Assembly (NCBI RefSeq): GCF_016728505.1
Contig: NZ_CP068159.1
Span: 1,178,001 to 1,242,000 of the forward strand
DNA from: Corynebacterium riegelii
Lineage (GTDB): Bacteria > Actinomycetota > Actinomycetes > Mycobacteriales > Mycobacteriaceae
Length of the DNA stretch: 64,000 bases
Reading direction: 5' to 3'
The first letter of the stretch is position 1. Every line of letters starts with the position of its first letter. Positions 56,777 to 64,000 of this stretch are shown here, piece by piece. Both the position numbers and the translations under genes were made by a program. The notes under the pieces were generated by a model that was not told the origin of the DNA, did no database searches, and saw only the letters and a program-made list of their open reading frames with translations.

Positions 56777-59700
56777 TCCACCACCTGGCTTTCGTCGCCA
56801 TCCTGGAAAATCAGCTCTAATCGCCCCACCTCAGTGCCAAGCGTGCGGCTAAGAATGCGGGCGTACAACTCGAGCTGCAGGAAGTAGCTGGCTACGCGCT
56901 CGGGTGTGGCGTATTCGTCGGTCTTGTAATCCGCAATGACCCACGTGTCCCCGTCGCGGTAGAGCAGGTCGATATACCCATTGACCGCAATCGTTTCTTC
57001 CTTCGTCACCGTCTCCTGCGAATCGGACGGGTTGGGCCTATCGAACTTGACCCCGGTGACGTGGCCTGCGATAGGCAACTCGCGGTAGACCACGTCGGAG
57101 TCCAGTGCGCGCATGTATGGCTTCGACGCGGAGAACGCACGTGCCGTTGCCGCGACCTGCGCAATTGCCGTGTCAGGGAGGCCATACAGCGCGGCAGCGA
57201 TGGCGCTCAAGCGGTTCACGTCCCCGTCGGAATCAGGAAGGCGTTCCATGACTTCATGCACCGCCGAGCCGAAAGCGGCACCGCTGTCACCACGTCTCAC
57301 GTTGGCGTTTACTGCACGGAAAACGTCGGTGGGAATCACACCTTCGTGCTCAAGCTGCATGCGCACCGCTGAACCTGTCATCCGGGTGGCGTAAGGCGCC
57401 TCATCATGCGCTTGCGCCCGGCTGATGTCTTGCTCGGTCGCGCTCGCACTGTCTGCGGCGTGGGCGATGGATGTCACGCCGAGACGCTGCGTGAGCGCGG
57501 CTGCGGCGTGGAGGAGCGCCTGCTGCCTGTCTGGATTTGCATTCGACAGAGCCTGTTCGGACACAGAGGCGCGCAAGCCCAAAGGCGGCAGCGGGTCTGT
57601 TGGGGCATTGAGTGAAGCGCGGTCCTGCAGTTGAATGAGTGGGGCGATTGCATCGAGCGCTTGAATAAGCGGCGTGCCGCGGACAGCTTTCCGCTTATTC
57701 GCCTTGGTCAGGCCGATGTGGAGCGGCACTGCCAACACAGACTCAGCACGCGTGAGCGCGACGTACGCGAGGCGCTTGAGTTCGTCGGCAGACGCGGCTG
57801 TGTCGAACTTCTTCCAACGCTCATAACCCGGAGTGCTCACACCTCCCAGCTGCACCTCCGCAACTTTCGCTTCGCCGCGGGAGAAGCCCTTGTTCGTCTT
57901 GTTCGGTGGCGGAGGGTTGCTGAATCCCGCAGCGATAACCATTGGAAATTCGAGGCCTTTTGACCTGTGAATCGTCATGACGCGAACGCCATTGGCGTTG
58001 TTGTCCAAAACCGGGTCATGCGCGGAGCTGGCGTTGTCGGTTTGCTCATCAGCCCAGCGGACGAACTCACGCAGCCCCAAACCAGTTACTCGCCCGAACT
58101 TGTCTGCCAGGGCAATCACCTGCTCAAGGCTTCCCAGATTGTCAGTGCGTTGCGACGCCACGTAGGCGTTACGAAGCTCGCACTCACTCACCACATGGCG
58201 CACAAGCGTACCGACGTCCAACGCCTGCGCCTCCAACGCCTTTGCACGGAGCCAGTCGCGTTCTTGCTGAACCTTCTCCTGTGCCTGTTCAAAGCCCGCA
58301 GCACCAGCTTCAGCTTTCGCGGCGGCTGCGAGTTGTGCATCGGAGCAGCCCAGAAGCGCAGTACGCAGCGCCGCTACCTGTGTGAACGCGTCAGCTGGGT
58401 CGCTGATCGCGCGAAGCACGGTGAGCAGGTCGCTGACCTCAGGAACCCGGAAGAGCAGCGTTGAGCCTTCCGACACACTCGGAATATTCGCGTTGCTGAG
58501 CGCACGGACGATTCGCCGGGACTCACCGTTCGTTGGAGTGAGCACTGCGATGTCAGAAAACTGCAGCGCCTTTGGGGTTGCTGTGCCCTCGATGAGGTTG
58601 CCTTCGGCATCCGTTTCAAACTCCGGGTTATGGCGGTAGTATTCCCCGCCAACGTTGCTCGTCGCTGCCCTGATGAGTGCAACAATGTCTTCTTCCTCGG
58701 CTTGCTTGATCTCGGCAGCAGTGCCAGCGGCAGTGTCTTCCTCGTGCAGGAAAATAACTTTGCCGGGAAGATCCCGGGTGTCGCCGTCGGGGAGGTTATA
58801 CGACTGCGTTGGTTGTGCTTCCATCGCTTCGTAGGAGGCTTGCGTTGGCAAGCCCTCGCCGCGTGTACCGTCCAGAATGTGCGGGAACACCTGGTTAATG
58901 GCGGAAACCACTGCGGTGGAGGAACGGAAGTTCTGGTACAGGTTCAGCAGCACGCCGTGCCCGCTTCCGTCGAGGCCATAACTTGCTTTCACGCGGTCGA
59001 AGCTGTCGATGTCGGCGTTGCGGAAGCGGTAGATCGACTGCTTCGGGTCGCCCACTACGAAGAGGCGCCCAGGAACCGGGGTGCCGTTCACCTCGCCGGA
59101 TGCGATGGCTCGCACAATGTCATATTGCACTGGGTCCGTGTCCTGGAACTCGTCGACGAAGATGACCTCGAACTGTTCGTGCAGCGCGGTGCGGATGTTG
59201 CCGTTGTCCTCACCACACACCAGCTCGTCAGCAAGGAACACCATGTCGTGGTACTCAAGGGTTCCTTTTCGCAGGCGGGAGTCTTTCTGTTGGAGGACTA
59301 GAGCCGCAAGTACTGGCAACACTCCTGTGAGCGCCTCAGTAAGTCCTGGGCGGCCGCGCTTTTCGAAAGCGTTATGCATGTGCACCAACATGCCTTTGAC
59401 CTGGGCGCCAGCTTTGCCCCCCTTGACGTTCTTATCAACGTCCGAAAGATACTCCGCTGTCGCGTCGGGGATTGCGAGCTTCTCCCAATCTTTAGCCGAC
59501 AGCCCGCCAGCCCTCGGAAGGATGGGCTGCCACAGCTTCGCTGCGGCAGCATCCGCAACATATGGCTGGATTGCATCGCGATAGGTTGTCAGCGCCGCAA
59601 ACAGCTCATCGTTCTCTGGTACGAAGTTTTTGACCTCGTCGTATGTACCGTCCACGGCATCAAACATGCGGCGGACATGTTCGGCGTCACCTTCGACTTC

Positions 59701-60459
59701 AAAGCGCGGCGCCTTCAGGGTTTCGCCCAGCTCTCCCCAGCGCTGATCCATCCAGCAGGCAACGTCAGCGAGACCCTCTAAGCTCGCGCCTTCGGTGACC
59801 AGCAGCTGCACATCAGCTGCAACTTGAGCAGCGTCAGTGTGTCTAAGGCCGTAGGTGCGCTTAATCTCCTCAAGTTCTGCTAATGCCGTATCGTCCGCCT
59901 CGATGAGGCGGGTCAGCATCTCCACAATGGCGTCAGAGCGCAGGCTCAAATCAACCTGCTGCCGCAATTCATCAACCTTGTCCACCTTTGGCGGCAGACC
60001 AGCTTCCAGCGGAAACTGCTTCAGCAGTCGGAGGCAGAACGAGTGCAGGGTGCCGATTACCGCGCCAGGCAGCGACTCCAAAGCGCGGTCTGCGCGGGCT
60101 TGCGCCTCCTGCTGGTCGACCTTGCGGAAGACGGTCGGGGCACTCTTAGCAAACGGTGCGTGGGTGCCGGTTGCGGCTACCTGTGTCAAAGCCTGGCGTA
60201 GATCAGAGACGAGTTTTCCTGCCGCGGCTTCCGTGAAGGTGATCGCTGCGATCTGGTCGACGTTGATGCCGTCGTCAATGATGAGGGTGAGCAGACGTTG
60301 GATAAGCGTGGTGGTTTTGCCGGACCCGGCTCCAGCCTGCACGAAGACATTCGAATCGGTGGACCACTGGATGAAGTTGCGACCGTTGAGGTCAGTCGCC
60401 ATCGCATCGCCTTCCACGACAATATCGGCGGGGGACAGGTACGTGTATTGGGTAGACAT
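56764..60459 (-). CDS. AddA-like UvrD-family helicase with C-terminal RecB-type nuclease
   Basis: 1231 residues. Superfamily 1 helicase motifs: QAGAGSGKTT (Walker A, 41-50), VDEFQDTD (motif II, near 432), VGDPKQSIYRFRNAD (motif III) and MTIHRSKGLEFPMV (motif V region). The last 110 residues are a PD-(D/E)xK nuclease: GYIDLLY with the first Asp and IADYKTDE (D-x-K near 1173), then LQLELYA. AAGGAG precedes the ATG at 60459, which lies 10 bases after the partner nuclease gene. It probably resects DNA ends with its partner. It differs from actinobacterial AdnAB, where both subunits have helicase motors. Confidence 0.9.
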   Translation of the reverse strand: MSTQYTYLSPADIVVEGDAMATDLNGRNFIQWSTDSNVFVQAGAGSGKTTTLIQRLLTLIIDDGINVDQIAAITFTEAAAGKLVSDLRQALTQVAATGTHAPFAKSAPTVFRKVDQQEAQARADRALESLPGAVIGTLHSFCLRLLKQFPLEAGLPPKVDKVDELRQQVDLSLRSDAIVEMLTRLIEADDTALAELEEIKRTYGLRHTDAAQVAADVQLLVTEGASLEGLADVACWMDQRWGELGETLKAPRFEVEGDAEHVRRMFDAVDGTYDEVKNFVPENDELFAALTTYRDAIQPYVADAAAAKLWQPILPRAGGLSAKDWEKLAIPDATAEYLSDVDKNVKGGKAGAQVKGMLVHMHNAFEKRGRPGLTEALTGVLPVLAALVLQQKDSRLRKGTLEYHDMVFLADELVCGEDNGNIRTALHEQFEVIFVDEFQDTDPVQYDIVRAIASGEVNGTPVPGRLFVVGDPKQSIYRFRNADIDSFDRVKASYGLDGSGHGVLLNLYQNFRSSTAVVSAINQVFPHILDGTRGEGLPTQASYEAMEAQPTQSYNLPDGDTRDLPGKVIFLHEEDTAAGTAAEIKQAEEEDIVALIRAATSNVGGEYYRHNPEFETDAEGNLIEGTATPKALQFSDIAVLTPTNGESRRIVRALSNANIPSVSEGSTLLFRVPEVSDLLTVLRAISDPADAFTQVAALRTALLGCSDAQLAAAAKAEAGAAGFEQAQEKVQQERDWLRAKALEAQALDVGTLVRHVVSECELRNAYVASQRTDNLGSLEQVIALADKFGRVTGLGLREFVRWADEQTDNASSAHDPVLDNNANGVRVMTIHRSKGLEFPMVIAAGFSNPPPPNKTNKGFSRGEAKVAEVQLGGVSTPGYERWKKFDTAASADELKRLAYVALTRAESVLAVPLHIGLTKANKRKAVRGTPLIQALDAIAPLIQLQDRASLNAPTDPLPPLGLRASVSEQALSNANPDRQQALLHAAAALTQRLGVTSIAHAADSASATEQDISRAQAHDEAPYATRMTGSAVRMQLEHEGVIPTDVFRAVNANVRRGDSGAAFGSAVHEVMERLPDSDGDVNRLSAIAAALYGLPDTAIAQVAATARAFSASKPYMRALDSDVVYRELPIAGHVTGVKFDRPNPSDSQETVTKEETIAVNGYIDLLYRDGDTWVIADYKTDEYATPERVASYFLQLELYARILSRTLGTEVGRLELIFQDGDESQVVDFSR

Positions 60460-60469
60460 CGTGTGCTCC

Positions 60470-63400
60470 TTAGTTCTCCGCGTCCGTCCGAAGTGCAAGA
60501 GGAATGACCTCATGTTCCGTGAGTGCTTCCGTCACGGAGTCGTACTGTTCCATGCCGATACGCAGCATCGATTGATCAGCCCAGTGAGTCTTGATCGCAT
60601 GCGGAGGGAAGGTGCCTGCTGCGATATGGCCGTAGATGTGGGCCAGGTTGTCGCGCAGGACCTCGATGACGTCCTCTGTGATGTCGAGGGAAATATGCGC
60701 CTGCTCAACAGTCGGAGCTTGGAGGTACCAGTAGCGAGACTGGACGTCGCGTACTTTAGGCAGCCCTTCAAGCGCTTCGGCGATGGGGGCGCTCCACGGT
60801 TCAGCCGACTCCGACGCACGCGCAGCAACGCCCGCATTGTCGTTCGCGGCCCCGTGTACGAAATGCTCGTAGAGTGCGGAACCGTAAAGCGCGAGTTGGA
60901 AGTGGTATCCGTATTTCTCTGAACCGGTCGGCTGCTTGGCATCGATAACGCTGCCTAACGTTTTCCACTTCGAGCCGGTTTTGTAGTCAGTGATTCTGAG
61001 CGTGACATACGGGTCGCTGGAGTCAGTGCTCTCCGTTATTTTGTAGTCGACCCTGTCGATGATCCCGTTGAAGCTGATGGAGGCGGTAGTGCCTGCTGCG
61101 GTGGGGACGTCGATAGTCGGCGATGTGCGTGCGGTGTTATCACCGTGGTTGACCCCGAACGGTACTTCGGCCCCGATTGGGCGCCACCCCTCACCGAGGA
61201 TCTCGGTGCGTTCCTGCTGGAACCATGCTTCGATGTCGCGGCGGACCGTGGTTGAGAACCCTTGCCAGACGGCGGCGTTCACGCGCTCGCTGCGCATCTT
61301 CGCCAGCGCATCATCCACAATTGCCTCCAACGCCGGGCGTGCAACCTGCTCCCACCACGAGGCCTCTGCAACGTCTTCACCAGCGGGGATGAGTACGTCT
61401 CGCGTCCAAGCTTCGAGGATGCTGTGGTACAAGGTTCCGCCCTCGGTGGCCTCGACACGCATGGTGCTGACCTTGTCCTCGAGCACATGACTGCCCAAAA
61501 TACGTTCGAGGAAGAAGAACAACGGAGATCGTGCAAATGCTTCCAGGCGTGAGTTGGAGATGTCCGCACCGAAGACTTCGTTTGTGAAGTCCATGCCCGT
61601 GTAGCCATTGAACTCCGCGCCGGGGGCGTTGCCGTGGGCACCCTCTTCGCGGAAGCGCATGATGTCGCGGTATCGAGCAATGCGGTCATGCACAGTGCCC
61701 TGGGCGGTCTGGATCATCGATTCTTCGACGCTAGTAAGTGGCGAGACCATGCCTTGCATAAGCATGGAACTCCACTGCGGAAGAACACTCACCCCAGCCT
61801 TGGTCTTCACGGGTTCTTCTGTTTGCGCCCCATCGATGTGAGCAAAGTCGTTGTACGGGGTGGCGGTGAGGCCGAGCGATGCAAGACCAGCAGTCGAGGC
61901 CCATTGCGACGGTTGCGTCGACCCCGAACCGTCCTGATGGGAACGCGGATGCGTGATAATAACGCGTTGTGCACTGGTCAAAGCAGCAGTGAACGCTTGT
62001 CGACGACGTGAGATGAACTGCATCGCATCCGAGTTGGTCTGTTCGAACGTAGTAGTTGCAGATGGCGTGATCGAGCCTGGCAGCGCATCATCCAAGGCGC
62101 CGACAATAAAAGCAGTGTGCAGGCAGCGGCCTGCGAGCGACTCTAGCGGACCGATGCGTACGAGACCGTTGTGGTGCGTCGGCTGAGGCTGCTCAAACAG
62201 AGGGGCGACCGCTTCGAAAGCGCGCAATCGGGAAACTGCGCCATGTTGACGCCGCAACGTCCGCAACAGCTCATCACGGTAGATCACCTCAGCCTGGCGA
62301 GCCGGGCGAAGGGTTTTCCCGGCAGCGTCGGCGAAACGGTCCGCAAATTCTGGCCAGGATGTGGCAGTCCACATCTGGGTAAGCACAGCGCTCAGGTGGT
62401 GCACCCATCGAACGATGGGAGCTGCTCGCTGTTCAACCTTTTCGTTGCGGAAGGGTGCGTTCCAGTCTTCACCCGAATAAAACTGTTGCGCGGAATTTCG
62501 ACTTACTGCGTCGAACGCAAACAACGACGGTACTTCTACGTCTGTTTTCTTGCGCTCCAGCGCACCGGTAGATAACAGCACCGTAAGGTCGCGACGGTTC
62601 ATCTCGCTTGGGTCGAGGCGCAGTAGCGTCACGAGTGCTCGAAAATATGGCTCCTGCGACCAGACCTCTGTTGAGGGGGCCGAATATGAAATGCCAGCGT
62701 CATCAAACGCCTGGGTAAGGTACGGCAGCTGGCTTTCATTGCAGTACGCCACAGCGAGTTCATGCAGGTTAGCGCCTTGGTCAACGGCTTTTGCCACGCC
62801 GTGTGCAACGAACTTTGCCTCATCGGTTTCTGCTACGAGGGAAGCACGCTCGACAAAGGGCGTACATCCGTCAAACGTGACGTGGACGCTGTTCTGAGTA
62901 AGCCGGTCCAAGGCCCATTCTGCACGCGCGTCGGTGCTGAGGTTTCCAACCACGATGAGGGACCGCTCACTGACATACGCAACAGCAGCGTCGACAGCCT
63001 CTGGGTAGGTGTACACCGAAGCTTTCAGCCTGGCCAAGACGCTATCGGTCATCTGGGCACTGGCCTGTGGAAGCGTGATCCCCTTGTGTAGCTCCCGCCA
63101 TGCCGGAGGAACGTTGGCCAGTTCGAACACCGCGTCCGTCATGCCTTCGAGCGTTGCAGCCGAGTTATTCAGGCGCTTGTCATGAAACACAGTGGACTGC
63201 GGAGCATCGTCGCGAAGCAGATCTGCAACCTCGTTGGCAACGTCTCGTCGCTGCAGTGGCTTACGGCCGAGCTGCCGCGCCGCTGTGTGCAGCAGATTGT
63301 CTAGTGACGTCACCTCTACGTTGGCGTACGGTGTTGGGCTGCTCGCGACCGCCGCGGTGACGTCATCGAGTGCAGTGGCAGCACACAGGACAATCACCGG

Positions 63401-63559
63401 TGTGAACGGGTCGGTGCCTTTCGCCTTGTCAACAGCGGAGACGATGGTCGAGTTATATTCCTCCCGGGTCAGTGGAGAGGGAGTGTCGTTCATGTTGTTT
63501 GACGGTAGTCGAGGAGCCTTGCCTCGGTGGGGCGAACTGTCGGAACTGGGTATGCCCAT
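60470..63559 (-). CDS. AddB-like PD-(D/E)xK nuclease with inactivated helicase-like region
   Basis: 1029 residues. The N-terminal 650 residues resemble the helicase-like part of actinobacterial AddB-type proteins, but where Walker A would be expected I read VIVLCAATALDD, with no GKT. The C-terminal nuclease has GTLYHSILEAW (His near 707), FNGIIDRVDYK, RITDYKTG (D-x-K near 858) and YHFQLALYG. The segment that normally reads CPF is RSPLFFF, and no Cys cluster follows, so the AddB iron-sulfur cluster seems lost. GGAAAGGGG six bases before the ATG at 63559 sets the start (alternative 63493). It begins one base after the upstream gene's stop. Confidence 0.85.
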   Translation of the reverse strand: MGIPSSDSSPHRGKAPRLPSNNMNDTPSPLTREEYNSTIVSAVDKAKGTDPFTPVIVLCAATALDDVTAAVASSPTPYANVEVTSLDNLLHTAARQLGRKPLQRRDVANEVADLLRDDAPQSTVFHDKRLNNSAATLEGMTDAVFELANVPPAWRELHKGITLPQASAQMTDSVLARLKASVYTYPEAVDAAVAYVSERSLIVVGNLSTDARAEWALDRLTQNSVHVTFDGCTPFVERASLVAETDEAKFVAHGVAKAVDQGANLHELAVAYCNESQLPYLTQAFDDAGISYSAPSTEVWSQEPYFRALVTLLRLDPSEMNRRDLTVLLSTGALERKKTDVEVPSLFAFDAVSRNSAQQFYSGEDWNAPFRNEKVEQRAAPIVRWVHHLSAVLTQMWTATSWPEFADRFADAAGKTLRPARQAEVIYRDELLRTLRRQHGAVSRLRAFEAVAPLFEQPQPTHHNGLVRIGPLESLAGRCLHTAFIVGALDDALPGSITPSATTTFEQTNSDAMQFISRRRQAFTAALTSAQRVIITHPRSHQDGSGSTQPSQWASTAGLASLGLTATPYNDFAHIDGAQTEEPVKTKAGVSVLPQWSSMLMQGMVSPLTSVEESMIQTAQGTVHDRIARYRDIMRFREEGAHGNAPGAEFNGYTGMDFTNEVFGADISNSRLEAFARSPLFFFLERILGSHVLEDKVSTMRVEATEGGTLYHSILEAWTRDVLIPAGEDVAEASWWEQVARPALEAIVDDALAKMRSERVNAAVWQGFSTTVRRDIEAWFQQERTEILGEGWRPIGAEVPFGVNHGDNTARTSPTIDVPTAAGTTASISFNGIIDRVDYKITESTDSSDPYVTLRITDYKTGSKWKTLGSVIDAKQPTGSEKYGYHFQLALYGSALYEHFVHGAANDNAGVAARASESAEPWSAPIAEALEGLPKVRDVQSRYWYLQAPTVEQAHISLDITEDVIEVLRDNLAHIYGHIAAGTFPPHAIKTHWADQSMLRIGMEQYDSVTEALTEHEVIPLALRTDAEN

Positions 63560-63560
63560 T

Positions 63561-64000
63561 TCAGCCCCTTTCCCAGGGGAGCAGCGGGTTGACTGGTAAC
63601 TCATCAACAAGCGCCAGTGCTCCTTGAACCGAGAACTCCTCGGGACGGTCCGCGTGCTCGGTGCGATACGCGTCAACTACGTGCCGCCAGCGCAGGGGAA
63701 TTCCTTCTTCCCCGTACTTTGCGCCGAGCATTGCACCGGCGATGGCGCCGTTGGTGTCTGTGTCGCCGCCCATTCCGATGATGGCTACGAGGTCATCCTC
63801 AAAATTGGTGCCATGTACTGCGAAATAGCAGGCGATGTTGAAGGCGTAGCGCACGAAGCCAATGCTGTGGCTAGCTACGTCCTCCGGCAATGCGTCGAGG
63901 TAGGTTTCCACCTCCTTGGCAAGCGGGCTCGATGCCGCCTGGAGCGCGGCCTTTGGCTCCTCACCAGCGATGATGCGCGCAAGTGCTTCGGTGTAGATAC
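63561..64000 (-). CDS. ADP-ribosylglycohydrolase (DraG/ARH-like), partial
   Basis: The last 145 or so codons; the N-terminus lies beyond the right edge and the frame is open to the end of the window. The metal-binding motif GMGGDTDTNGAIAGAMLGA of ADP-ribosylglycohydrolases is clear. The enzyme removes ADP-ribose from proteins, nucleic acid or small molecules. Its TGA is separated by a single A from the ATG of the AddB-like gene, so the genes are translationally coupled. Confidence 0.88.
   Translation of the reverse strand, partial: IYTEALARIIAGEEPKAALQAASSPLAKEVETYLDALPEDVASHSIGFVRYAFNIACYFAVHGTNFEDDLVAIIGMGGDTDTNGAIAGAMLGAKYGEEGIPLRWRHVVDAYRTEHADRPEEFSVQGALALVDELPVNPLLPWERG

Overview
The window is a chromosomal segment of a Corynebacterium of undetermined species. 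The evidence is a single giant type I fatty acid synthase, a monomeric isocitrate dehydrogenase, AccBC/AccD/AccE acyl-CoA carboxylases, the prpDBC2 operon with a PrpR/RamB-type regulator, and many TANNNT boxes placed 6-9 bases before a start codon, as in corynebacterial leaderless promoters. The gene order icd, xthA, trpS, yhjD-like, upp, amidohydrolase, prp genes, pyc, accBC, rhodanese, maf, accE, accD, birA resembles what I remember of the Corynebacterium glutamicum backbone. This comes from memory and was not aligned.

Layout. 1-1000: truncated IS21-type element (istA tail, istB). 1088-4258: icd and xthA, divergent. 4259-6617: a repeat-rich accessory stretch in which a complete IS481-like element (4662-6379, 15-bp target duplication, four 21-bp iterons at each end) lies between two inverted copies of a 48-bp repeat. 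6618-7937: bioB and a small biotin synthase auxiliary protein gene behind a BioQ-like operator. 7934-9638: a YtrA-type regulator and ABC exporter operon. 9724-22958: an apparently self-contained fatty acid factory, accD-fas-accE-accBC, with divergent acpS and a palindrome over the accD promoter. 23153-31671: trpS, membrane and cell wall proteins, a small helical protein with an NlpC/P60 hydrolase, upp and an XRE regulator. 31748-43064: amidohydrolase, LpdA quinone reductase, prpR/prpDBC (propionate) and pyc. 43096-56739: GNAT, secreted protease, the second accBC, rhodanese, lipoprotein and hypothetical genes, accD2-accE-maf, birA. 56764-64000: a tightly packed ADP-ribosylglycohydrolase / AddB-like nuclease / AddA-like helicase-nuclease operon that runs off the right end.

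How the genes work together. A large share of the window concerns biotin-dependent carboxylation. BioB and its auxiliary protein make biotin. BirA attaches it to three carriers encoded here (two AccBC proteins and pyruvate carboxylase). The carboxylases feed malonyl-CoA to FAS-I and oxaloacetate to the central pathways, while the methylcitrate genes remove propionyl-CoA. The AccD beside the second accE lacks the usual oxyanion-hole glycines and two large segments. The catalytically normal AccD is instead encoded with fas.

The most intriguing candidates for new biology are the ADP-ribosylglycohydrolase-AddB-AddA operon, the fas cluster with its private AccBC/AccE and operator, and the repeat nest around the IS481-like element.
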